Part shown: positions 8,908 to 18,000 of the stretch, in pieces | How positions within the stretch are numbered: the stretch's first letter is position 1 | Layout: every line of letters begins with the position of its first letter | DNA from: Chloroflexota bacterium | Lineage (GTDB): Bacteria; Chloroflexota; Limnocylindria; Limnocylindrales; CSP1-4 | Direction: 5' to 3' | Length of the DNA: 64,000 bases | Assembly (NCBI GenBank): GCA_016191425.1 | Contig: JACPOR010000015.1 | Location: forward strand, 1-64,000 | Notes under the pieces: model-generated | Told to the model about the DNA's origin: nothing | What the model saw: only the letters and a program-made list of their open reading frames with translations | The model's database searches: none | Program-made: the position numbers and the translations under genes

Positions 8908-9115
8908 TTTCCTGGCCAATGCGCCGCCGGGGAGCACTATCGAGGTAGCAAGGGTGGACCGCCCGCCCGAACCGGCCCGAGCAGCGACGGGTCGGCTCGC
9001 CCTGCCCCCGGCCACGCACGGGAGGCGGGGAATCGGCGGGATCGCCGGGTCGGCTGGCGGTCAGCCGTGGTCGGCTATCCGCACAGTGCTCCGGGGGTGG
9101 TCACAAGCGAGGATT
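8908..9115. mobile_element. MITE-like element with 42-bp inverted ends (copy 1)
   Basis: A 42-bp sequence at 8908-8949 (begins TTTCCTGGCCAATGC, contains GGGAGCACTAT) faces a related 42-bp sequence on the opposite strand at 9074-9115 (minus strand contains CCCGGAGCACTGTGCGGATA). The enclosed 124 bp is GC-rich and non-coding. The same paired arrangement recurs at 52528-52767. No transposase is present. A non-autonomous element or a REP-type bipartite repeat fits; the call rests only on the two copies in this window. Confidence 0.5.
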
Positions 9116-9270
9116 GCCCGGGGCTCGGCACTCGCAATGACCGGGGGGCGAGCACAAGCGAGGATTGCCGGGGCGGCGAGGGATTGCCGGATTCGGCACG
9201 CGATTGCCGGAGCGGCGAGGGATTGCCGGGGCGGCGAGGGACGCCGCGGTCCGGCACGGGACGCGCCGCG
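9102..9270. repeat. Short interspersed repeats before the tRNA gene
   Basis: The word CACAAGCGAGGATTGCC occurs at 9102-9118 and again at 9152-9168, followed by several copies of GCGGCGAGGGATTGCCGG and GGCACGGGACGC variants. The stretch partly overlaps the right end of the inverted-repeat element. It is non-coding. Confidence 0.6.
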
Positions 9271-9389
9271 GTTCCGGCACGGAATTGGCCCAAAGGGCGG
9301 CACAGATGATCGGGCGTCAACACCGAGAGTGGGAAGCTTCGGCGGTCGTGCTATGTTCTGGTCGCCGTCGCCACGGCGATGCTGGCCGG

Positions 9390-9465
9390 GCGGGAGTAGC
9401 TCAGTTGGCAGAGCGTCAGCCTTCCAAGCTGAATGTCGCGAGTTCGAACCTCGTCTCCCGCTCCA
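9390..9465 (+). tRNA. tRNA-Gly (anticodon TCC)
   Basis: A complete cloverleaf: acceptor stem GCGGGAG/CTCCCGC (9390-9396 with 9455-9461), D arm GCTC...GAGC, anticodon stem TCAGC/GCTGA around the loop CTTCCAA (anticodon TCC), T arm GCGAG-TTCGAAC-CTCGT with one G-T pair, discriminator T and encoded CCA at 9463-9465. A TATGTT box about 35 bp upstream could be the -10. The only RNA gene seen in the window. Confidence 0.95.
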
Positions 9466-9489
9466 TTTCGAACCTCGTCGCCCGCGCCA
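9443..9489. repeat. 24-bp tandem duplication of the tRNA 3' end
   Basis: The last 23 bases of the tRNA including CCA (from TTCGAACCTCGTC at 9443 to 9465) are repeated at 9467-9489 with two substitutions, giving a 24-bp period. The second copy keeps the T-loop and CCA but cannot form a tRNA. Confidence 0.8.
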
Positions 9490-9510
9490 CGCGACCACAC
9501 GCAGGCGCGC

Positions 9511-9535
9511 GGGCTGCGCGGCCCAGGGTTTGTTG
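9511..9535 (+). terminator. Possible weak terminator after tRNA-Gly
   Basis: GGGCTGCGCGGCCC can form a short four- to five-pair stem followed by AGGGTTTGTTG, which is moderately T-rich. The stem is short, so the call is tentative. Confidence 0.3.
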
Positions 9536-9544
9536 ACCTCCGGG

Positions 9545-9934
9545 TCAGCCCTTGCGCTCCAGGATCGGGCGGGCGACATCGGGTCGATCCACGACGAACG
9601 CGAACATGGCGCGATCGCCCCAGCGTCCGAGGAACAAGTGGCCGTAGATGTTGACGCCCGCGTCCGCGAGCGCGCGAGACAGCCTCGCCATCCCACCCGG
9701 GCGATCGTCCACTTCGGCCAAGATCGACTCCCCCTCGACGTAGACATAAGCGCCCTCATCGAGGACGTGCCGCGTCGCGTCGTCGTCTGCAGTCGTCATG
9801 ATCACGTGGCCGGCACCGCCGATTCCGCCACCGCCGATCGCGCGCAGGTCGACTCCACGGGCCGCGAGCGATTCGGCAAGGACGGCCATCGCGCCGGGTT
9901 CGTTCTTCAGCTGGACCACGAACTGGTTGGCCAT
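9545..9934 (-). CDS. Tandem ACT-domain protein
   Basis: A 129-aa protein made of two ACT-type modules (about 1-65 and 68-127). The first begins FVVQLKNEPGAMAVLAESLAARGV, the second has the ILAEVDDRPGGMARLSRAL pattern; both show the 'xPG' turn that binds amino acids at ACT dimer interfaces. It is probably a small amino-acid-sensing or regulatory protein; the ligand is unknown. ATG at 9934 has a GGAGGG ribosome-binding site, which settles the start; the open frame upstream is antisense to the hydrolase gene. It diverges from the alpha/beta hydrolase. Confidence 0.75.
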   Translation of the reverse strand: MANQFVVQLKNEPGAMAVLAESLAARGVDLRAIGGGGIGGAGHVIMTTADDDATRHVLDEGAYVYVEGESILAEVDDRPGGMARLSRALADAGVNIYGHLFLGRWGDRAMFAFVVDRPDVARPILERKG

Positions 9935-10015
9935 GCCGCCCTCCGTGTCTGGACGCCCGATCGACGCCCGGATGCCCATCGTACCGGCCCGACGACAGCC
10001 GCGCCTTTTGCCCGC

Positions 10016-10021
10016 TACGAT
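10016..10021 (+). promoter_or_regulatory. Leaderless -10 box for the alpha/beta hydrolase gene
   Basis: TACGAT ends 6 nt before ATG 10028, with no ribosome-binding site. Confidence 0.5.
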
Positions 10022-10027
10022 CCGGGG

Positions 10028-10945
10028 ATGACGACTCTCGAGCCCATCCGGGACGGACTCCTGCGCGCCACCGCCGCGGACCTTCCACCCGACCTCGTGC
10101 GAGCCATGGAAGCGGCCGCGCCGGACCTCTCGGGCGCCCGCCGTCGTACGGTCAGATCGGGCAGGATTCCCTGGGCGTCCGCCGAGTGGGGCGATCCGTC
10201 GGCAACCCCGCTGGTGCTCATCCACGGGGTGACCTCGAACGCGGAGACGTTCTGGCGAGTCGCCCCGGCCCTGGCCGCGGCCGGACGACACGTGGTCGCG
10301 GTGGATATGCCGGGGCACGGTCGAACCGGGTCCTGGCAAGGACGGCATCGTTTCACGGAGACGGCGGCGGATCTCGCCGCGTGGCTGCGCACCGCCGATC
10401 TTGATCGGCCCGGGCTGGCCGTCCTCGGTCACTCCTGGGGCGGCCTTGTTGTCGCCGCGCTGCCGGCTGTCGGGCTGGTTCCCGACCGTCTGATCCTGCT
10501 CGACCCACCCGCCCTGCCATTGTCCGCGATGGAGGCGATGACCCACGATCCGCTCGAGCGTCCGTATGCCACCGTGACCGAAGCATCGGCGGCCATTCGG
10601 TCAGCCAACCCCGGATGGCTCGAGGGGGACATCGAGGCCAAGGCACTCGGCCTGACCCAGTTCGACCTCGAAGCCGTCGTGGCAATCCTCATCGACAACG
10701 GTGACTGGGACGGCGGGCTCGGTGCCCTGGCCGATCCGGCGGCCGGACGCGTCCCCGTCTGGCTCATCCGGGGCGAATTCGCACGCGGCGGCCTGATCCC
10801 GGAGGCCATCGTACCGGCCTTCGCTTCCCGTGTTGGGGCCGACCACGTCATCACGATTGCCGACGCGCCGCATTCGCCCCAGCGTCTGTATCCCGAGGCC
10901 ACGATCCTCGCGATTCTGCGGGCGCTCGGTCTGGCCTGGCCCTGA
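10028..10945 (+). CDS. Alpha/beta hydrolase
   Basis: A 305-aa cytoplasmic alpha/beta-hydrolase-fold enzyme. The oxyanion region is VLIHGVTSNAETFW, the nucleophile elbow GHSWGG supplies the serine, and the terminal histidine lies in DAPHSPQRLYPE; the acid residue is probably in the IRGEF strand region. This is a general esterase/lipase/epoxide-hydrolase-like family and no substrate can be assigned. The frame stays open far upstream through repeats and the tRNA, but ATG 10028 with its leaderless promoter is the credible start. Convergent with glgA, separated by a strong hairpin. Confidence 0.82.
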   Translation: MTTLEPIRDGLLRATAADLPPDLVRAMEAAAPDLSGARRRTVRSGRIPWASAEWGDPSATPLVLIHGVTSNAETFWRVAPALAAAGRHVVAVDMPGHGRTGSWQGRHRFTETAADLAAWLRTADLDRPGLAVLGHSWGGLVVAALPAVGLVPDRLILLDPPALPLSAMEAMTHDPLERPYATVTEASAAIRSANPGWLEGDIEAKALGLTQFDLEAVVAILIDNGDWDGGLGALADPAAGRVPVWLIRGEFARGGLIPEAIVPAFASRVGADHVITIADAPHSPQRLYPEATILAILRALGLAWP

Positions 10946-11000
10946 TCCGCACGGGGGTTGTTGCCAGGGCCATTCCGTGTGCCAGGACCCTTCCGTGCCC

Positions 11001-11034
11001 TGATCGAGCCGGTTCATCAAACCGGACTCGATCA
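11001..11034. terminator. Hairpin between convergent hydrolase and glgA genes
   Basis: TGATCGAG (11001-11008) pairs with CTCGATCA (11027-11034), and CCGGTT pairs with AACCGG inside it with one bulged A, giving a 14-bp stem and a 5-nt loop. It could act in both directions. No T-run follows, so it is intrinsic-terminator-like rather than canonical. Confidence 0.5.
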
Positions 11035-11110
11035 CGCCCGACTGAGCAGCGGAATCGACGAATGTCGACCACGGCCAGGCTCCCCGGCAGAGATTTCGAT
11101 GAACCATACC

Positions 11111-11190
11111 GATCACCGGGGCCGGCGCTCGACCACATCGATCACCCGGGCCGACGCTCGACCACATCGATCACCCGAGCCGGGGCTCGA
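11111..11190. repeat. Tandem repeat including the 3' end of glgA
   Basis: A 29-bp unit starting GATCACCCGGGCCGACGCTC occurs at 11111-11139 and 11140-11168, and a third degenerate copy begins at 11169, crossing the glgA stop codon and its last codons. Confidence 0.75.
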
Positions 11191-12697
11191 TCACCGGGGC
11201 CGGGGCGGCCTTGAGTTCGATCGCCCGTCGGTAGGCCGCCACGTAGGCAGGAGCCGAGGCGGTTCGCCAGTCGAAGTCCACCGCCATGCCTCGATCGAGC
11301 AACGCCTCCCACGGCTGGCCACCCGCCCCATGTCGAGCCACGAATGCTCGGCAGGCCCGGACGAGGTCGTCGGCCGTGGCATCGCGGAAGACGAAACCCG
11401 TGCCGGAACCGGGATTCGTCGGCTCATCGATGACGGTGTCGGCGAGGCCTCCCGTCGCATGGACGATGGGTGGCGTGCCGTAACGGAGCGAGACCATCTG
11501 GCCGGTACCACACGGCTCGAACCGCGAAGGCATCAGGAAGCCATCCGCGCCAGCGTAGATCCGGCGTGCCATGTCCCGGTCGAAGCGTTCGATGAGAGCA
11601 ACCCGATCGGCGTGGGTCGCGGCCAGGCGGCGGAGGCTGCCCACGAGGTCGGGCGGACCGGATCCCTGCACCACCAGTCGGACACCGTCGGCGAGCAGCC
11701 GAGGTGCCGCCTCGGCCAACAGGTCGAAGCCCTTCTGCGGATCGAGGCGCCCGATCATCCCGAGCACAGGGCCGTCGTCGGCGGGATCCATGCCCAGGCG
11801 GGTGAGGAGATCCGCCCGACAGGCCGCCATGCCCTTGCGGTCCCGTCGTCCGTAGGGCGCGGCGAGGACAGAATCGGTCGCTGGATTCCAGAGGTCGGTA
11901 TCGAGCCCATTCAGGATGCCGAAGAAGCGGTCGCCGCGACCGCGGAGGTCCCCATCCAGGCCCATTCCGAAAGCCGCCGTCAGAGCCTCGCTGGCGAAGC
12001 CCGGGCTGACCGTATTGATCAGGTCGGCTCCCTGGATCGCGGCGCGGAGCAGGTCGACGCCTTCGGACGGTGCCGTGATCGATGTCCACTCCTCCCCGAG
12101 TTCGTGGACGCGATCAGGCGGCGTCCAGCCGTGATAGGCGAGGTTGTGGACCGTCAACAGGATGGCAGGGGGCAGGGTTCCGGCCGGGGCGTGGCCGACC
12201 GCCTGGGCGTGGCCTGCCGCCGGGGCGTAGCGGATAGCCGGGGCGGCGTGCCAGTCGTGGAGATGCAGGACGTCGGGCATGCGCCGCTCCGCTCGCAGGA
12301 CCCCGACGGCCGCCCGACAGAACAGTCCGAAGCGGGCCGCGTTGTCCGGGAAATCACCAGCCTCGTCGCCGTAGTAGCCGGCTCGATCGAAGGAGGCGGG
12401 ATGGTCCACGAGGCGCAGTCGATAGCCGTCCGCGCGAACATCGATGATCTCCACAGGAGTCGTGGCGGTCCCGTCTCGGTGTGGATCCGGGACCCGGATC
12501 GTCTGGCTGCCGAGGAGGCGGTCGGACGGGACTTCGAGACCGCGATAGCGCGGCAGGAAGACATCGACAGGTGTTTCCAGTGCTTCCGCCGGAGTGGACG
12601 CGAGCGCCCGCGCCAGGGCGTCGACGACATCGCCGAGGCCTCCGGTCTTGGCCCACGGTTCGCACTCGGCGGCGATGAACGCAACACGGAGAGGCAT
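11171..12697 (-). CDS. glgA: Glycogen synthase (ADP-glucose type, GT5)
   Basis: A 508-aa GT5 glycosyltransferase that adds glucose from ADP-glucose to the non-reducing ends of alpha-1,4-glucan. The N-terminal KTGGLGDVV loop binds ADP-glucose; HLHDWHAA, MIGRLDPQKGFDLL, and PSRFEPCGTGQM (catalytic C-terminal Glu region) are all present. The start is ATG 12697 (MPLRVAFIAAECEPWAKTGG), preceded by TACCAT 7 nt upstream; the longer open frame is not conserved. An Ala/Gly/His-rich insertion follows the HLHDWHAAPAIRY strand and is coded by an 18-bp DNA repeat (about 12183-12230). Divergent from glgP; no glgC or branching enzyme is in the window. Confidence 0.9.
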   Translation of the reverse strand: MPLRVAFIAAECEPWAKTGGLGDVVDALARALASTPAEALETPVDVFLPRYRGLEVPSDRLLGSQTIRVPDPHRDGTATTPVEIIDVRADGYRLRLVDHPASFDRAGYYGDEAGDFPDNAARFGLFCRAAVGVLRAERRMPDVLHLHDWHAAPAIRYAPAAGHAQAVGHAPAGTLPPAILLTVHNLAYHGWTPPDRVHELGEEWTSITAPSEGVDLLRAAIQGADLINTVSPGFASEALTAAFGMGLDGDLRGRGDRFFGILNGLDTDLWNPATDSVLAAPYGRRDRKGMAACRADLLTRLGMDPADDGPVLGMIGRLDPQKGFDLLAEAAPRLLADGVRLVVQGSGPPDLVGSLRRLAATHADRVALIERFDRDMARRIYAGADGFLMPSRFEPCGTGQMVSLRYGTPPIVHATGGLADTVIDEPTNPGSGTGFVFRDATADDLVRACRAFVARHGAGGQPWEALLDRGMAVDFDWRTASAPAYVAAYRRAIELKAAPAPVIEPRLG

Positions 12698-12704
12698 GGG
12701 CGCG

Positions 12705-12710
12705 ATGGTA
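12705..12710 (-). promoter_or_regulatory. Leaderless -10 box for glgA
   Basis: TACCAT on the minus strand lies 7 nt before the glgA ATG at 12697. Confidence 0.5.
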
Positions 12711-12766
12711 CCCCGGCCGAAGCTGGCCTCATCCTCTGGTGGCCCCATCGGGCCGTCGTGAACCGG

Positions 12767-12772
12767 TACAAT
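12767..12772 (+). promoter_or_regulatory. Leaderless -10 box for glgP
   Basis: TACAAT ends 8 nt before ATG 12781. The preceding GAACCGGTAC resembles the AAACCGGTTT word at the LacI-family gene, but with mismatches. Confidence 0.5.
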
Positions 12773-12780
12773 CCGGGCCA

Positions 12781-14958
12781 ATGGATCCCCTTGTGAAGGT
12801 CCCGTCGGTGCGGCCGACGGTTGTCCGAGTGCCGCCCGCCCTCGAGGGCCTCACCCGCCTCGCCTACAACCTCTACTGGACCTGGCACCCGGAGGCCAAG
12901 GCCCTGTTCGGCCGCCTCGATCCTGTGGCATGGGGACGGAACAGGACCCCGATCCCGGTGCTGGCCGGGCCCGTCCGCTGGGCTGAGGTTCTCGACAGCT
13001 CGGACTACATGGCCGAGTACGCCGCAGTCATCGGGGCGTTCGATCGGTATCTGGCGAACGGTAGCGGTCACTGGTTCCACCAGCAACACGCCAGGGAACT
13101 CCAGGGTCCCATTGCCTACTTCTGCGCCGAGTACGGCCTTCACGAGTCCCTCCGGATCTACTCGGGCGGTCTCGGCGTCCTCGCCGGCGACCACCTCAAG
13201 ACGGCCAGCGACATGGCCCTGCCGCTCGTCGGGGTTGGCCTGCTGTACCGGCGCGGCTACTTCCAACAGACGATCGACGCCGACGGACACCAGGAACACG
13301 CGTATCCGAACTACGATCTGTCGCGCCTCCCATTGATGCGGGCCCTCGACCGCGAGGGCCGGGAACTCACCGTCACGGTCGAGCTGCCGGGCCGCGAGGT
13401 ACGGGCCGACGTCTGGACCGCGCAGGTCGGTCGGGTGCCGGTCCTCCTGCTCGATACGGACACGCCCGAGAATGACGAGGGAGATCGGCCGATCACCCAC
13501 CAGTTGTATGTGCGGGGCCGCGAGATGCGACTCCACCAGGAGCTGATCCTCGGCGTCGGTGGCGTGCGGGCCATTCGGGCGCTCGGAATCGACCCGGCCG
13601 TCTGGCATCTCAACGAGGGTCACTCCGCAGTCCTGCTGGCCGAACGAGCGCGCGAGCTTGTCGCGGCCGGGATGCCCCTCGACGAATCGTGGGTCACGGT
13701 TGGCCGGACGAGCGTCTTCACCATCCATACGCCGGTTTCGGCCGGCAACGAGCGGTTCGACGCGGAACTCGTACGCCGGGTGGCGGGACCGTTGCTCGAC
13801 GGTGACGGCCGTCCGAGGACGGGCGGCGTGCCGATCGATCGATTGCTGGAAATCGGACTCGGGACTGACGGGGACCCATCCCAGTTCGACATGACCGCCT
13901 TCAGCCTCCGCCTGACCAGCGCCGCGAATGCCGTGAGCCGGCTCCACGCGGAGACCGCGAACCGAACGTGGAGCCGCGTCGTGCCACGCGAGATCCTGGG
14001 GATCACGAACGGCATCCATACCCCGACATGGGTGGGGGAACCGGTCAGCGACCTCCTCGCTCGTCACCTCATGGCCGACCTCGATCATCTCGATCCGGGA
14101 TCCAGCGCAGGGCGCTGGTGGGAGCGACTCGACCGGATCCCGGCCACCGAACTCTGGGACGCCCACCTCCGCCAGAAGGGCGAGATGGCGCATTTCGCGC
14201 GGCGTCGATTGCGCTCCCAGTTCGCCCGGCACGGCCAACCACCGGCGGTCCTCGACGAGCTGGATCGTGTCCTCGACCCGACCATCCTGACCATCGGGTT
14301 CGCCCGACGGTTCGCGACCTACAAGCGGGCCGGTATGGTGTTCACGGATATGGACCGCGTCTCCCGGCTGGTCAACGATGCCGAGCTGCCGGTCCAGATC
14401 ATCTTCGCCGGCAAGGCTCATCCGGCAGATCGGCCAGGTCAGTCCGTGATCCAGGAGATCTTCACCCGCACCAGGAGTGAAGCGCTCCGCGGCCGTGTCT
14501 TCATCCTTGAGGACTACGACATGCGGATTGCCCGGTTCCTCGTTCAGGGCGTGGACGTCTGGCTGAACAACCCGCGCCGGCCCCTCGAGGCATCCGGCAC
14601 ATCCGGCATGAAGTCGGCCGCCAATGGCGGCGTCAACGCGAGTGTCCTCGACGGCTGGTGGGACGAGGGATTCCAGGGCGACAACGGCTGGGCGATCGGT
14701 GGGCGCGACGCCAACCCCGACGAGGCCGCCCAGGACTGGGCCGATGCCCAGGATCTCTACCGGGTGCTGGAGTCGGAAGTCGTCCCTGCCTATTACGAAC
14801 GCGACGCGGACGGGCTGCCGGCGACCTGGATTGGCTGGATGCGCCGATCGATGGCCGCGGCGATCTGGCAGTTCTCGACCACCAGGATGCTCCACGAGTA
14901 CGCCGAGCGGCTCTACCTCCCGGCCGCCGGCGTCAAGGTCGCCGCCTCCCGCCGCTGA
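12781..14958 (+). CDS. glgP: Alpha-glucan phosphorylase (GT35, short type)
   Basis: A 725-aa PLP-dependent phosphorylase releasing glucose-1-phosphate from glycogen or maltodextrin. The PLP lysine is in EASGTSGMKSAANG near the C-terminus; CAEYGLHESLRIYSGGLGVLAGD, LNEGHSAVL and GFARRFATYKRA are characteristic of the shorter alpha-glucan phosphorylase branch that also occurs in thermophiles and mycobacteria. It begins with the DUF3417-like N-terminal region (LEGLTRLAYNLYWTWHPEA). ATG 12781 follows a TACAAT box, so the mRNA is probably leaderless; an in-frame ATG at 12739 is upstream of that promoter. It is paired divergently with glgA, giving storage and mobilisation genes a shared 83-bp control region. 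Confidence 0.9.
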   Translation: MDPLVKVPSVRPTVVRVPPALEGLTRLAYNLYWTWHPEAKALFGRLDPVAWGRNRTPIPVLAGPVRWAEVLDSSDYMAEYAAVIGAFDRYLANGSGHWFHQQHARELQGPIAYFCAEYGLHESLRIYSGGLGVLAGDHLKTASDMALPLVGVGLLYRRGYFQQTIDADGHQEHAYPNYDLSRLPLMRALDREGRELTVTVELPGREVRADVWTAQVGRVPVLLLDTDTPENDEGDRPITHQLYVRGREMRLHQELILGVGGVRAIRALGIDPAVWHLNEGHSAVLLAERARELVAAGMPLDESWVTVGRTSVFTIHTPVSAGNERFDAELVRRVAGPLLDGDGRPRTGGVPIDRLLEIGLGTDGDPSQFDMTAFSLRLTSAANAVSRLHAETANRTWSRVVPREILGITNGIHTPTWVGEPVSDLLARHLMADLDHLDPGSSAGRWWERLDRIPATELWDAHLRQKGEMAHFARRRLRSQFARHGQPPAVLDELDRVLDPTILTIGFARRFATYKRAGMVFTDMDRVSRLVNDAELPVQIIFAGKAHPADRPGQSVIQEIFTRTRSEALRGRVFILEDYDMRIARFLVQGVDVWLNNPRRPLEASGTSGMKSAANGGVNASVLDGWWDEGFQGDNGWAIGGRDANPDEAAQDWADAQDLYRVLESEVVPAYYERDADGLPATWIGWMRRSMAAAIWQFSTTRMLHEYAERLYLPAAGVKVAASRR

Positions 14959-15065
14959 CCCGGGTCGGACAGGATGTCCCTCGCCGGGCAGGGTGTCCCC
15001 GATCCGGGCAGGGTTCCACCCGCCGGGCATGGCAGGATGCCAAGGGCCCGCTCAGGTCGGACAGG
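14959..15065. repeat. Short GC-rich repeats between glgP and the amylase gene
   Basis: Degenerate repeats of GGGCAGGGT and GGTCGGACAGG words fill this 107-bp convergent gap. GGTCGGACAGG near the start recurs next to the amylase stop codon. No strong hairpin is seen. Confidence 0.45.
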
Positions 15066-18000
15066 TCAGCCGCATTGCGCGATGTCGCGCCACTTCTCGA
15101 CCACATCCTTGACCGGCTGGGAGCCCGTGTCGCCGAACTGGACGTCGAATGTCCGGTTGGGGATCTCGCCGCAGGAAGCATCCTTCTCGACAGCGTCCCA
15201 CGACCCGCGGGTGTACTTGTACTGCGGGGCGTCCCCTTCCGTCAGGACCATGGAGATCGTCCACGTCCCATCGTCGAGGCGTGTCATCGCAGTGGCGCCC
15301 GGATCCCAGCCCTGGAAGTCCCCGGCGATGTAGATCGTGTCGGTCGGCGGCGTGTCCGCTGGTATGGAGACCGTGAACGCGACCGAGACGTCGCGGGACG
15401 TCGCGGCCGCCGATACTTCGGCCGATCGAGCGGATCGATTGAATGCCGTGTCGACGGCGACGACGACGTACACGTACGACGCGCCCGCTCGGATGTCGGC
15501 ATCGGTGAACGTCGGGTCTACCGCGGATCCGAGGTACGTGGAGGGACCTCCAGCCGTGTCCGACCGGGCGATCTCGTAGCGATACAGGTCGGGGGCCGAC
15601 ACCGGATCCCAGGCGAGGGTCACGGACGCATCTCCGGCCGCCGTGATCCGGAGACCGCCGGGTGCCGGCGGCGGCGCTGAATCGGCGCTGGCCGTCACGA
15701 GGATGGTCCGGGCCTGGTCCTCCCGCGACTGCCACGCCTCTCCCGGACCCGCGACGATCCCACCGCGGTCCGCATAGACCCAGCTCGCCCCGCCGTCCGT
15801 CGAGACGCGGAGGACGATCGCGTAGGCACCGAGGGCCTCGGGCCGCGCGGTGCCTGTGAGCCGATCAGCGTCCCCGGCATCGGCGGTCCAGCGCATCTCC
15901 GCCCAGGTGAACGGATCCGGATCCGACCCCGGCGTGCCGCCCGTCGGACCGAACCCGAGCTGGGCCCGGATCCCCACGGTCGGGCCCGGCGCGGCCGTTG
16001 CGCTGCCGGCCTTCACGAGCGCGGTGACCGGGGGCAGGGTGTCGATCGCGGAGAGGATCTGCGTCGTCGTCGAGTCTCCCTCGAGGCGCGCATCGACGAG
16101 CGCCAGGACGGGCAGGGCCTCTCCCTCGACGGATCTCGCGCTCGGGTTGCCGGCCGCGTCGAGCGCGACGATCACGTAATACGCCCGCGTTCCGTTCCTG
16201 ACCGACGTGTCGGCGAAGCTCGAGTCGGCCGTCGTGGCCACGAGCCCGTAGCCGCCGCCCGTGAGGATGGACCGCCAGACCTGGAAGCGCGTCGCCCCGT
16301 CCGGGGCCGACCACGTGAGATCAACTCGACCGGCGGACGCGGTGGCAACGACATTCGTCGGCGCGGCCGGCCCCTGGAGGTCCGTTCCGGGTGCCGTGAC
16401 GAAGACGGCCGACCCGAGCGGTCCGAGCGTGACCGTGAGGTGCCCGGCGGCCACGGTCGCTGCGTTGCCACTGATGAGGTCAGAGAGTGCCGCGCCATCC
16501 GGGACCTTCCCGGCGAGGTCGATGTCGAGGACCTGCTCCGACGACGACGTGTTCAAGGCGACGACGGCGGCCTCATCGGCCGCGCGACGCACGTAGGCGA
16601 GCGTCCCGGCGGTGTCGTCGGCAAGGACGAACGACAGGTCGCCGGCTCGCAGCGCTTCGTGGGCCTGTCGCGCCGTTCCGAGCACTCGATACCAGTCCTG
16701 GAGCTTCGCGTCAATCGAATCCCAGGGGTAGGGACGTCGATCGTCGGGGTCGTCGTGTCCGGTCAGGCCCGCCTCGGTGCCGTAGTAGACGGAAGCCATC
16801 CCGGGCCAGGTCAGCTGGAGTGCCGCGAGGACTCGCAGCCTGGCCTTGGCCGCAGCCAGTCCGGTCGGGGATTCCTTGACCGCGGGGTCGTCCCTGCCGG
16901 GCGCGAGCGACCAGAGGATCCGGGTCGTGTCGTGGCTGTCAACGAGGTTGAGGAGCGCGTCCCAGGCCGGCGCCGGGTAGTCCTCCATGACGCCCAGCAT
17001 CCGCTCCTGGAACTGGCTTGGGCTGAGCCCGGGGATCGCCCCGTCCAGGTCGAGCGTGTCGCCGTTGATGAACCCGATCACGGCTCGTCGGAACCGGTAG
17101 TTCATCGTGCTGTCTGCCTGGTCGCCGAGCAGGAAGGCGGAGGCGTCGCCCCATTGCTCACCGAGGACGAGGGAGTTCGGATCGGCGGCCTTGGCGGAGC
17201 TCCGGATCAGCCGCAGGAACTTCGCGGAGAGGTTGTCCATGACGTCGAGCCGCCAGCCCGAGGCACCGGCCCTGATCCAGTTCGGGACCACACCGTCGGG
17301 GCCGGTGAACATGTCGTAGACGGCCGGCTGCTCCACGACCTCGGGAATCGTATCGAAGCCGAACCAGCCGTTGTAGTAGGTATCGGTTCCGCCGACGGTG
17401 GAGGGAGCGCACGGAGACGGTTCGTTCTCCTTCGGCGCACGGAAGGTGAACCAGCCGCGGAACGGCGACGCCGCGGATTCGCAGGCGCCGATCTCGGCGT
17501 AGCGGCCCGACCGATCGAACCACGGCGAATCGGACGAGACATGATTGAAGACGCCATCCAGGAGTACGCGCATGCCCCGCGCCCGTGCCTCGGAGACGAG
17601 GCGTTCGAAGTCCGCCTGCGTGCCGAGGTCTGGATCGATGAACGCATAGGAGCTCGTGTCGTAGCGGTGGTTGGACGGAGCCGCGAAGATCGGGTTGAGG
17701 TAGATGACCGTGACGCCGAGGGCGGCGAGATCGTCCAGTTTCGCGGTCACGCCGGCAAGGTCGCCGCCGAAGAAGTCCCGACCCAGCGGGCCCTCGCTGC
17801 AGGTGACGCCCTGATAGGCCCGGCAATAGCCCTCCGGCAGGTCACTCCAGGCCTTGGCGAGGACGGGGTTGCCGTACACGTCGCCGTAGCGGAAGACGCT
17901 GGCGCCATCACTGCCCTGGGCTGCCGTGGGCGACGGGTCGTTGGACGGATCACCATTGTAGAACCGGTCCGGGAAGATCTGGTAGGCCAGTGCGCCGCGG

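Noticed and set aside
8634-9389. CRISPR array or fluoride riboswitch upstream of crcB
   Set aside because: The repeats are contiguous or degenerate, not spaced by unique spacers, and no cas genes exist; the conserved elements of the crcB motif RNA are not recognisable in the 100 bp before crcB.
9390-9489. Genomic island integrated at tRNA-Gly
   Set aside because: The second copy of the tRNA end lies immediately after the gene, with nothing inserted between and no integrase in the window.
12154-15030. 958-aa minus-strand open frame opposite glgP
   Set aside because: It is antisense to glgP and partly out of frame with glgA; no motifs, and both real genes are clear.
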